Shown here one piece after another: positions 8,361-15,938 of a stretch of DNA of 64,000 bases. The number at the start of each line of letters is the position of its first letter. The first letter of the stretch is position 1. Both the position numbers and the translations under genes were made by a program. Where the stretch lies: contig OZ251535.1 of assembly GCA_965243165.1 (NCBI GenBank), positions 2,480,001-2,544,000 on the forward strand, in the 5' to 3' direction. Under the pieces are notes generated by a model. That model did no database searches. It saw only the letters and a program-made list of their open reading frames with translations, and was not told where the DNA came from. Source of the stretch: CATQHD01 sp965243165 (GTDB lineage Bacteria > Actinomycetota > Acidimicrobiia > Spongiisociales > Spongiisociaceae).

Positions 8361-9803
8361 ATGATGCCTCTAGAACGTCTGAACATTAAAGACTTGGAGT
8401 CTTTGGTATTTCCTTATCGTAATCTGTTTTATCACAGGACAGTAGTCCTTGAAGGAATACGAAAGATCGCATTCCGTAATATGGCCCATTTTACAAGTAC
8501 AATAGGAGGGTTATTAGAGGACTCACAGTGTAATGCAATCAGAAATGATCTCCCAATAGAACATATCAAGGCCAAGATGCTCAGTGATCAAGGAGTAGAA
8601 AATAACCGTACTAACAGGTCAATCATTGAGTGGGCGACCTTCTTTCCACTTCAATTATATCTTGCCCTTTTGTATGCCGAGATAGAGTTTTATCAGTGTA
8701 ATATAGCACAAAATTCGCTCTATTTTGATGAACCATTTAGTAATTATATTGAAGAAAATACAGAATTTCTTAACACCTTAAGACATTTTCGTAATTCATT
8801 TTTAAATCCTGGCACCTACCAAGATTCATTAGAACAAGCCTTTTTGCAAACAGGTCTATCATATAACACAGCTCCAGAGTTGCAAAATCGGCTTGATGAA
8901 TACATAGCGAGACTAAGGATGCGTTTATTGAACACCCTGGAGGAAAAGCTATGTCAGTTACCAGAAGTCCAACAATTGTTTTGCCAAAGTATGTTTTTGA
9001 ATATAAATATGATCCGCATGTCTAATTATCAAGACTTACAAGGTTTTGAGTACCGTGAAGGTCAAGCCAAATTTTTGTCAACTAAGATAAAACGAATTTC
9101 TGATATAGCTCGCTCTTGGCAACCGACATCAAAACAGAAAGATATAGGCTATCGGTTAGCAGAATGCCTAGATATAGTAAATCCATCAGGCCCAGAACAA
9201 AACCTTACACCTCCCGCGCATTTGCAAACCCCTATCCATGATAGAGTTCTCTCCGTCCTAGCCTCTTTTGTGCTAATACCTTCTATATCTACTACAGATA
9301 GGCATACTGCTCACATACAACAAAATCTCAGGTCGTACTATCGCATTGTTATAACTGGATTGTTATTATTGAACGAAGATATCCAGTTGCGTATCGAATC
9401 GCTTCAAGACGAGCAAATTAAAAAGGAACCTCAAACGATTGACGCTGTCCAGTTAAACCATTACCATCAACTACCCTTCCAAATAAGGCAGGAGCACGCG
9501 GCTCGCATCAGAGTTATTGTAGCTTTATATTATGAACTCTTAAGAGTCTATAGGAAGGTAATAACAGAGAATAAATACTCGCCTAACCCAAGGTTCGATG
9601 CCTTTGTTTCTGATCAATCTTTTGAACACCTGAAATTACACAGAAACTCTATATTTCATGTCTTGGATAAGAAATATGATCCGTATACAGTCGATTGGAA
9701 TTTTACCGGGAGGGATAATATTGATATAACTAGTTTTTGGATTGAATTATCCAATTTTATAATGAGTAACTCTGGGCTTTCTGAGCACTTATCTACATCG
9801 TAG
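8361..9803 (+). CDS. AT-rich unknown protein with HEPN-like RNase motifs
   Basis: 480 residues, preceded by a strong ribosome site (aaggagg) 8 bases before ATG 8361. Composition is strikingly AT-rich against high-G+C neighbours on both sides, with different codon usage, so recent horizontal acquisition is likely. It is mostly helical with no signal peptide or clear membrane segments. Two equivalent-looking segments occur: FRNSFLN at residues 143-149 and HRNSIFH at 427-433. The second fits the HEPN RNase motif R-x4-H with the usual Asn after Arg (R428, N429, H433); the first has Asn in place of His. I infer a tandem HEPN-like toxin or antiphage effector, one copy degenerate. No named family is recognised with certainty. 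It follows the restriction-modification fusion by 99 bases. Confidence 0.7.
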   Translation: MMPLERLNIKDLESLVFPYRNLFYHRTVVLEGIRKIAFRNMAHFTSTIGGLLEDSQCNAIRNDLPIEHIKAKMLSDQGVENNRTNRSIIEWATFFPLQLYLALLYAEIEFYQCNIAQNSLYFDEPFSNYIEENTEFLNTLRHFRNSFLNPGTYQDSLEQAFLQTGLSYNTAPELQNRLDEYIARLRMRLLNTLEEKLCQLPEVQQLFCQSMFLNINMIRMSNYQDLQGFEYREGQAKFLSTKIKRISDIARSWQPTSKQKDIGYRLAECLDIVNPSGPEQNLTPPAHLQTPIHDRVLSVLASFVLIPSISTTDRHTAHIQQNLRSYYRIVITGLLLLNEDIQLRIESLQDEQIKKEPQTIDAVQLNHYHQLPFQIRQEHAARIRVIVALYYELLRVYRKVITENKYSPNPRFDAFVSDQSFEHLKLHRNSIFHVLDKKYDPYTVDWNFTGRDNIDITSFWIELSNFIMSNSGLSEHLSTS

Positions 9804-9824
9804 GGTATGGGGAAAGTATCTATA

Positions 9825-10691
9825 ATGGTAACGGTCGACTGCCATCTGCATCTGGGGCTGATGCCGGAGCAGGTGCCGGAGTGGTGGCTGCGGGAACAGT
9901 TCGAGGGGTGGGCGGGGTCGATCGACGGGGGCGGCATCGTGGAGCTGCTCGACGCCGGGGGGATCGACATCGGGCTGGTGCAGGGGGGCGACATCCGGCG
10001 CACCACCTACGACCCCGCCCACCCCGGCGACCATCACGTCTTCACCCCCAACGACTACACGGCGGCCGAGTGCGCCAAGCATCCGGGGCGTCTGTACGGG
10101 GTGGTCTGCCTCGACCCGCTGCGCGACCCGCAGGCCGCCTTGGAGGAGCTGGAGCGGTGCGTGCGGAAGTTCGGCTTCCGGCTGCTGAAGCTGATCCCCA
10201 CCTATCACCACTACTCCCCCGACGACCCCCGGATCGACCCCTTCTACGACAAGTGCCTGGAACTGGACATCCCGGTGATGGTCCACATGGGTTGGACCCG
10301 CACCGTCAACGCCCCCATGGAGCACCAACGGCCGATGCTGCTGGACCGGGTGGGCCGGGAGTTCCGGGAGCTGGCGGTGGTCGTCGCCCACCTCGGGCAT
10401 CCGTGGGTGGACGAGGGGGTGGCGGTGGTGGCCAAGCACCCCAACTTCTACTGCGAGCTGGCCGGATGGGCGATGCACGGGCCGGCCGCCGTGTACGAGG
10501 CGCTCGCCAAGCTGAAGAGCTACGGGGCGGCCGGGCGGGTGCTGTACGGGTCGGACAACGGGGACACCAGGGAGCTGTACCGCGCCGCCAACCGGATCGC
10601 CGAGGCGCGGGGCGGGGCCCCGGTGCTCGACGAACCGGAGATGGCCGCCCTGATGGGCGGAACCGCCGCCCGCCTCTTCCGCCTGCCCTGA
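9825..10691 (+). CDS. Amidohydrolase (Amidohydro_2-like) paralogue 2
   Basis: 288 residues. Start 9825 is preferred over ATG 9807 because a ribosome-site-like ggggaaag lies 8 bases upstream and the protein then aligns with its paralogue from residue 1. It has the full set of family motifs: DCHLHLG, a VHMGW segment, H189-L-G-H192-P-W, and YGSDN near the end. This is a TIM-barrel metal-dependent hydrolase or decarboxylase such as those of the ACMSD-like amidohydrolase_2 family; the substrate is unknown. It is about 22 bases after the AT-rich gene and converges on the NMT1-type lipoprotein gene. Confidence 0.85.
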   Translation: MVTVDCHLHLGLMPEQVPEWWLREQFEGWAGSIDGGGIVELLDAGGIDIGLVQGGDIRRTTYDPAHPGDHHVFTPNDYTAAECAKHPGRLYGVVCLDPLRDPQAALEELERCVRKFGFRLLKLIPTYHHYSPDDPRIDPFYDKCLELDIPVMVHMGWTRTVNAPMEHQRPMLLDRVGREFRELAVVVAHLGHPWVDEGVAVVAKHPNFYCELAGWAMHGPAAVYEALAKLKSYGAAGRVLYGSDNGDTRELYRAANRIAEARGGAPVLDEPEMAALMGGTAARLFRLP

Positions 10692-10712
10692 CCGGGGGCG
10701 GTCGGGGCGCAA

Positions 10713-10744
10713 GGCCGGGGCCCGGCGGAACCCGGACCCCGGCC
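10713..10744. terminator. Bidirectional terminator-like hairpin
   Basis: Perfect 8-base arms GGCCGGGG and CCCCGGCC with a 16-base G+C-rich loop, placed between the convergent ends of the amidohydrolase (10691) and the lipoprotein gene (10775). Confidence 0.5.
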
Positions 10745-10774
10745 TCTGCCACAGCGCGGGGGCGCCGGGCCGGG

Positions 10775-11953
10775 TCAGCCGTCCAGCAGGCTGGGCCCCA
10801 TGCCGCCGAAGGCGTCCTCGAGGACGCTGATGTCGAAGAGCGACTCGACCGGAGGCAGGTCGGAGACCCCCGCCGCCCTGATCACGTCGTACATCTCGTT
10901 CTCGATCAGGTCGAGGTCCATCCAGAACAGGCCCTTCTCGGCGGTCAGGTCATTGGTCATCAGCGCCACCTGGGCTTCGTGCACCGGCAGCTGTTCCTCG
11001 CGCACCAAGAAGTTGTCCGCCGCGCCGTACTCGTCGAACATGAGGTCGAAGCCGAGGTCGGGGTCGGCGAAGAACTTCTCCCAGCCCTTGACGGTCGCCC
11101 GGACGAAACCGACCACCGCCTCCCGGTTTTCCACGAGATAGGAACGGTTGACGAAGATCATGTCCGCGTAGAGGGGCATGCCCATGTCGGCGTAGGAGAC
11201 GGCCACGTTGTCGATGCCCCGGGCGGTGAGGATCACCGGATGGCTCACCATGTAGTTGGCGATTCCGTCCACTTGGCCGTCGGGCAACGGCGCCGGGTCG
11301 AAGCCGATCGGCACCAGGTCGTAGCTGGCAGCCTCCAGCCCGTTCAGAGTGAGGAGAGCGTCGAGGAACACCGCGTCGAAAGCCCCTCCCCCGATCTTCT
11401 TGCCCACGATGTCCTCCGCCGTGCGGATGGGGTTGTCGGGCAGGGAGCTCATCCCGAACGGGGTGGTCTGGAAGCGGGTGGCCACCACCACGTAGTCGGC
11501 GCCTTCTTCCAACGCCCCGGCGATGACCAGGGGGGAGGCAATCCCGATGTCGGCGGCGCCGCCGGACAGCACCTGGACGGGGTTGGGGACGTTCGGCCCG
11601 CCGTGGATGATCTCCACGTCAAGGTTCTCGTCCGCGTAGTACCCCTGATCGAGGGCCACGTAGTAGCCGGCGAACCCGGGATCCACCAGCCAGTTGAAAT
11701 GGAGCTTTACAGGAGTCGGCTCGGCGGGCGCCTCGGTGGTCGCAGGAGCCTGGGTGGTGGCCGGCGCCTCGGTGGTCGCAGGCGGCTGAGTGGTTGCGGG
11801 CGGCTGAGTGGTTGCGGGCGCCGCAGTGGCGGCAGGCGCCGCAGTGGTGGTCGCGGTCTCGCCGCCCCCGCAGGCCGCCGCGCCCAGAGCGAGCACGACG
11901 AACAGGGCGGACAGTCTTGCGGGCAGTTGGATCGAGGGGCGGTTACGTCGCAT
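10775..11953 (-). CDS. NMT1/SsuA-like ABC substrate-binding lipoprotein
   Basis: 392 residues. A short basic N-terminus, a hydrophobic stretch and a lipobox-like ALGAAAC followed by GGGE indicate a lipoprotein. A low-complexity Thr/Ala/Pro linker follows, then an NMT1/THI5-like periplasmic-binding fold (LHFNWLVDPGFAGYYVAL...GYY..E.LDVE, then a GGAADIGIASP segment). It is on the opposite strand to the ATPase and two permeases at 730-3046 and is the only candidate binding protein for them in the window, so they probably form one importer. It is divergent from the BKACE operon, with about 180 bases between the starts that could hold shared regulation. Confidence 0.88.
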   Translation of the reverse strand: MRRNRPSIQLPARLSALFVVLALGAAACGGGETATTTAAPAATAAPATTQPPATTQPPATTEAPATTQAPATTEAPAEPTPVKLHFNWLVDPGFAGYYVALDQGYYADENLDVEIIHGGPNVPNPVQVLSGGAADIGIASPLVIAGALEEGADYVVVATRFQTTPFGMSSLPDNPIRTAEDIVGKKIGGGAFDAVFLDALLTLNGLEAASYDLVPIGFDPAPLPDGQVDGIANYMVSHPVILTARGIDNVAVSYADMGMPLYADMIFVNRSYLVENREAVVGFVRATVKGWEKFFADPDLGFDLMFDEYGAADNFLVREEQLPVHEAQVALMTNDLTAEKGLFWMDLDLIENEMYDVIRAAGVSDLPPVESLFDISVLEDAFGGMGPSLLDG

Positions 11954-12133
11954 CGGCCAGCCTTTCCATAGTCAATCTGGCATAGGGCAAGCCTACCCCC
12001 CGACCGCCGCCCTCCCAACCGGCCCGGAATCGCTCCCCGGCCAAGCCCATCCCGGCCTGCGCGCGGCCATGAACAGAGCGCCGAAGGGAAGTAGGATCAG
12101 GAGGACCCTCACGGGCCGCCGGAAGGAGAAGCG

Positions 12134-13099
12134 ATGCCGGATATCGAAGCGACCTGGGACTTCCGGGATCCGTACATCTGGATGCGCAAGACGGCGCGCA
12201 GCGCCCTGCCCCCCCTGATCATCACCGCCGCCATCAGCGGGGGCGGCCACGGCAAGGAATCGAACCCGGCCCTGCCGGAGACCCCGGAAGAGCAGGCAGA
12301 AGAGGCCCGCCGCGCCTATGAGGCGGGCGCCGCCCAGATCCATGTGCACGTTCGGGACCCTCGGGACTGGAGCCAGTGCACAGGAAACCCGGAGGACTAC
12401 GGGCGGGTGAACCGGATGATCCGGGAGCGGTGCCCCGATGCGGTCATCAACAACAGCACCGGAGGCGGCCCCACCCTGACCATGGAGGAGCGCTACTCGC
12501 CCCTCTACGCCGACCCCGCCCCCGACGTGGCCACCCTCAACCTCGGGCCCTTCGTGTCGAAGTTCACCATGCCCGCCAGAGAGGCCCCCCTCCCCCATGC
12601 GCGCGGACCCCTCGAATACGACATCTGCAGCGGCACCACCTACGGAGAGCTCAACCGCTACGCCTCGATCATCAGGGATCGGGGCATGAAACCCGAGCTG
12701 GAGATATACGACCCCGGCCAGTACTGGGTGCTCCGGGACCTGATCCACAACGGCAACGTAACCCCGCCCTACATGGTGCAGTTCGTCCTCGGCGCCCAGA
12801 CCGCCTCCTTCCCCACCCCGGCCAACCTCCTCTCGCTGATCAACGAGCTTCCCGCAGGCGCCCTGTTCTCGGTGATCGGGACCGGGCCGTTCCAGATCCC
12901 GATGAACGTGCTGGGCATCCTGCTGGGAGGCCACGTCAGGGTCGGGCTGGAGGACAACATCTACTACCGGCGGGGCGAGAAGGCGTCCGGCAACGCCCAG
13001 CTGGTGGCCCGCATCCGCCGGATCGCCGAGGAGATGAACCGAGAGATCGCCTCCCCCGCCCAGGCGCGCCGGATGCTGGGGCTGCCGCCGCCAGCATGA
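12134..13099 (+). CDS. Beta-keto acid cleavage enzyme (BKACE, DUF849)
   Basis: 321 residues; ATG 12134 is preceded by ggaaggagaa. BKACE enzymes condense a beta-keto acid with acetyl-CoA to give acetoacetate plus a new acyl-CoA-type product (Kce in lysine fermentation; dehydrocarnitine cleavage in carnitine catabolism). The Zn-site H-x-H is in HVHVRDP (H70, H72), a GGG-type loop follows, and the typical GGHVRVGLEDN segment is at 265-275. The stop overlaps the start of the GrdE-like gene (ATGA at 13096), which links BKACE chemistry to the reductase-like pair downstream. Subfamily and substrate cannot be assigned by eye. Confidence 0.9.
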   Translation: MPDIEATWDFRDPYIWMRKTARSALPPLIITAAISGGGHGKESNPALPETPEEQAEEARRAYEAGAAQIHVHVRDPRDWSQCTGNPEDYGRVNRMIRERCPDAVINNSTGGGPTLTMEERYSPLYADPAPDVATLNLGPFVSKFTMPAREAPLPHARGPLEYDICSGTTYGELNRYASIIRDRGMKPELEIYDPGQYWVLRDLIHNGNVTPPYMVQFVLGAQTASFPTPANLLSLINELPAGALFSVIGTGPFQIPMNVLGILLGGHVRVGLEDNIYYRRGEKASGNAQLVARIRRIAEEMNREIASPAQARRMLGLPPPA

Positions 13100-14430
13100 C
13101 TTCATCCGCCCCCCAACGGCAGGTGCTCGAGGTCGGATGGTTCGACGTGGCCGACGTCCGGGCCGGGGACGAGACGGCGCTGTCAGGCGGCGTGCTCACC
13201 GTCGGCGCCGGAGAGCTCGAGGAGATTCTGGCCGACGACCTCTTCGCCTCCGTGTCGGTGGAGATAGTCCGGCCCGGGGAGTCCGTCCGGGTCATCAACG
13301 CGATAGACGCCGTCGAGCCGCGCATCAAGGCGGATCCCCCCGGCGGCGACTTCTCCGGCCTCTTGAGCCCCCCGCACCCGGCGGGCCGCGGCGGGGTGCA
13401 CGCCTTGGCCGGGGTGGCCGTGGTGGAGACCGCCCCGCCCGTTCCGGGGGAACCCACCTACTGGCGGGAGGCGGTGTTCGACATGTCCGGCGCCGCCGCC
13501 CGGTACTCGCCCTTCTCGCAGCTGATCAACGTGGTGGTGTCCTGCGAACCGGCCCGGGAGCTGGTCGAGAGCGGCGGGCGGCCCGTCAACCTGTTCGAAG
13601 GGACGCCCGAGGCGGTCGAGTACAACAAGGCGGTCCGGCTGGCCGGGCTCAAAGCGGCCAAGCACCTGGCGGCGGCGTCCCTGGGGCAGGAACCCGACCG
13701 GCGCACCGTCTACGACCTGGCCCCCCCGCCGGACAACGGCCTGCCCGCCGTGGTCTATCTTTACCAGCTGGCCATCCCCTACCTGCACGGCGAGATCGCC
13801 CCGGGGGCGGGGGCGATCGGCGGCGCCGCGCACCTGCCCACCCCGATCCACCCCAACGAGCTGCTCGACGGGGCGCTGGTGTGCGGGTGGAACGCCATCG
13901 CCTGCATGCGGGAGCTCACCTACACCGTGCAGAACCATGCGGTGGTCGAGGATCTGTACGCCCGGCACGGGAAGGACCTCGACTTCCGGGGGGTGGTGCT
14001 GTTCACCAACGGAGACACGCGGGCCTCCAAGGAGCGCCTGGCCAACCACGCCGCCAACCTGGCGGTGATGATGGGGGCCGAGGGGGCGCTGATCAACTAC
14101 GCCGGGGGCGGGCACCCTGCGGTCGACGCCATGATGATCTGCCGGAACCTGGAGAGAAGAGGGGTGCCGACGACGATGCTCTCGATGGAGATGGCTTCCA
14201 ATCCGGGCGAGTCCGGATTCGTGCATTTCGTACCGGAGGCCGACGCCCTCGTCAGCACCGGCAACTACGAGGAAACGGTCTCGTTCAGCCCGGTCGACCG
14301 GGTGATCGGGGGCGGGTCCTTCATCCGGCTCGAGGGCGACCCCGCAGGGGCGTTCGAGGCGCCGCTGGCGGTGGTGCCGGCCTCCACCCACCAGTTCGGC
14401 TCCACCCGCATCCGGGGAGAGGAATACTGA
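13096..14430 (+). CDS. GrdE-like glycine/sarcosine/betaine reductase component B subunit
   Basis: 444 residues, start overlapping the BKACE stop. It resembles GrdE, the proprotein of component B of glycine-type reductases: RPGESVRV, FDMSGAAARYSPFS, HPNELLDGAL and VVEDLYARHGKDLDF. In clostridial GrdE the chain is cleaved at a Cys to give a pyruvoyl group. From my memory of that family, the processing Cys would align with N266, while C263 and C270 (DGALVCGWNAIAC) lie nearby; whether this protein is processed is open. It is followed after about 10 bases by the GrdB-like selenoprotein gene, as a two-subunit protein B would require. GrdA, GrdC and GrdD are not in the window. Confidence 0.85.
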   Translation: MTSSAPQRQVLEVGWFDVADVRAGDETALSGGVLTVGAGELEEILADDLFASVSVEIVRPGESVRVINAIDAVEPRIKADPPGGDFSGLLSPPHPAGRGGVHALAGVAVVETAPPVPGEPTYWREAVFDMSGAAARYSPFSQLINVVVSCEPARELVESGGRPVNLFEGTPEAVEYNKAVRLAGLKAAKHLAAASLGQEPDRRTVYDLAPPPDNGLPAVVYLYQLAIPYLHGEIAPGAGAIGGAAHLPTPIHPNELLDGALVCGWNAIACMRELTYTVQNHAVVEDLYARHGKDLDFRGVVLFTNGDTRASKERLANHAANLAVMMGAEGALINYAGGGHPAVDAMMICRNLERRGVPTTMLSMEMASNPGESGFVHFVPEADALVSTGNYEETVSFSPVDRVIGGGSFIRLEGDPAGAFEAPLAVVPASTHQFGSTRIRGEEY

Positions 14431-14440
14431 GGAGGCCCTC

Positions 14441-15754
14441 ATGGCCCGCATAGTCCACTACGTCAACCAGTTCTTCGGCGGCCTCGGAGGGGAGGAGATG
14501 GCCGGGGCCGGGCCGACCGCGGAGGCGGGGCCGGCCGGCGCCGGACGGGGCTTGGCGCGCCTCTTGGATGAAGGCGACCGGATCGCGGCGACGGTCATCT
14601 GCGGCGACAACTACATGGCCGAAGGGGGGGATTCCGCCCTCGACGAGGTGCTCGCCCTGATCTCGGCCTATGACCCGGAGGTGGTGGCGGCCGGGCCGGC
14701 CTTCGGTTCGGGGCGGTACGGGATGGCCTGCGGAGCGGTGTGCCGGGCGGTGATCGAGCGGCTCGGCGTACCGGCCGTCACCGCCCTGCATCCCGACAGC
14801 CCGGGCGCCCACGAATACCGGGCTCTGGCGCCCGTCCTCGCCGCGTCGGAGACCGCCGCCGGGATGGACGCGGCCCTCCGGGGGCTGGCCCGTCTGGCCG
14901 GGAAGCTGGGCCGGGGCGAGGCGCTCGGCTCGGCCCGCGAGGAGGGGCTGCTCACCAAGGGCCTCCGGCGGAACGTCTTCGCCGACCGGCGCGGCGCCAC
15001 CCGGGCGGTCGAGATGCTGCTCGCCAAGATGGGGGGCGGCCCGTTCGAAACCGAATGGCCGCTCCCCCGCTACGAACCGGCCGAACCGGCCGAGCCCGTC
15101 GGCAAGGGCCGCCCCTTCCGGTTGGCGCTGGTCACCGAAGCCGGCATCGTCCCGGCGGACAACCCCGACCGCCTCCCGTCGGGGTGGGCGGCGCACTGGG
15201 CGAAATACCCGATCCAAGGCCGGAACGGTTTCGCCGAAGGGGAGTTCATCTCGGTCCACGGCGGGATCGACACCAGCAACGCCAACCACGACCCCGACCG
15301 CCAGGTCCCCCTCGACGCCGCCCGCAGGCTGGAGGCCGAAGGCCGGTTCACCCTCTACAGCCATCTGTTCACCACCACCGGCAACATGGGGTCCCTGCAC
15401 GACATGACCCGCATGGGCAAGGAGATGGCCCGGGCGCTGCAGGCCGACGGGGTGCAGGCGGTGATCGTCGGCGCCACCTGAGGAACCGGAACGCGTAGCG
15501 GGTCTACGCTGGCGAAGTCGATCGAGAACCAGGGCATCCCGGCGGCGGTGGTCACGGCCCTCGCCCCCTTGGCCGAGTCGGTGGGGGTGCTCCGCATCGT
15601 GCAGGGCGCCGCCGTAACCCACCCCTTCGGCGGCCCCGACCTAGAGGAAGCCGAAGAACTCCAATACCGGCGCCGGGTGGTGGAGGCCGCCGCCGCCGCC
15701 CTGGAGGCCGAGGTGTCCGAACCCACGATATTCGAGGCGGCAACCGCCCCGTGA
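14441..15754 (+). CDS. GrdB-like selenoprotein with in-frame TGA (Sec347)
   Basis: The frame runs from ATG 14441 (ribosome site gaggagg-like upstream) through a TGA at 15479-15481 to a TGA at 15752-15754, giving 437 residues if the first TGA is read as selenocysteine (residue 347). N-terminal sequence matches GrdB: IVHYVNQFFGGLGGEE, ATVICGDNY, AGPAFGSGRYGMACG. After the TGA it reads GTGTRSGSTLAKSIENQGIP and later RIVQ...THPFGGPDL, matching the GrdB sequence U-GTCTRCGAT-KEIE-GIP and RIV...PHPLGNP. The Sec position is therefore conserved, while the two following Cys of the clostridial motif are Gly and Ser here. In clostridia, GrdB binds the amine substrate and forms a selenoether-type intermediate. 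Annotation pipelines would cut this gene at 15481. Confidence 0.9.
15479..15481 (+). other. Selenocysteine codon (TGA) in the GrdB-like gene
   Basis: In-frame TGA between ...GAT and GTGTR. It falls exactly at the GrdB Sec position and is followed by 90 further codons homologous to the GrdB C-terminus in the same frame. Confidence 0.88.
15482..15517 (+). promoter_or_regulatory. Bacterial SECIS-like hairpin
   Basis: Immediately after the TGA, arms GCGTAG (15493-15498) and CTACGC (15504-15509) form a perfect 6-base stem with loop CGGGT. The loop guanines lie about 19-21 bases after the TGA, within the spacing used by bacterial SECIS elements, and the GGGTCT segment resembles the GGUCU apical feature of E. 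coli fdhF. Confidence 0.7.
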
Positions 15755-15878
15755 AATCCGACCGGATCCACCGTCTTCCCTACAAAGAGCTCCCTTGGAT
15801 GCAACTACCCGGGTTAGGCCGGAGGATCGAACCTGAAATCGACGGGCCGAGAATCGAGGTCTAGCCAGCAACAGGAAA

Positions 15879-15906
15879 GGGGCCCCCACCGAAGTGGAGA
15901 CCCCTT
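15879..15906. terminator. Terminator-like hairpin between convergent genes
   Basis: GGGG at 15879-15882 pairs with CCCC at 15901-15904, with an inner stem CCAC/GTGG closed by a CGAA tetraloop. It lies between the selenoprotein gene stop and the end of the SLH protein gene. Confidence 0.5.
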
Positions 15907-15938
15907 GTCCCTGGGTGTGGTTGGGTTGCGGTAAAGGA

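Noticed and set aside
15479..15754. Reading TGA 15479 as the true stop and 15548-15754 as a separate small gene
   Set aside because: The downstream piece is in the same frame, has no ribosome site, and aligns with the missing C-terminus of GrdB.
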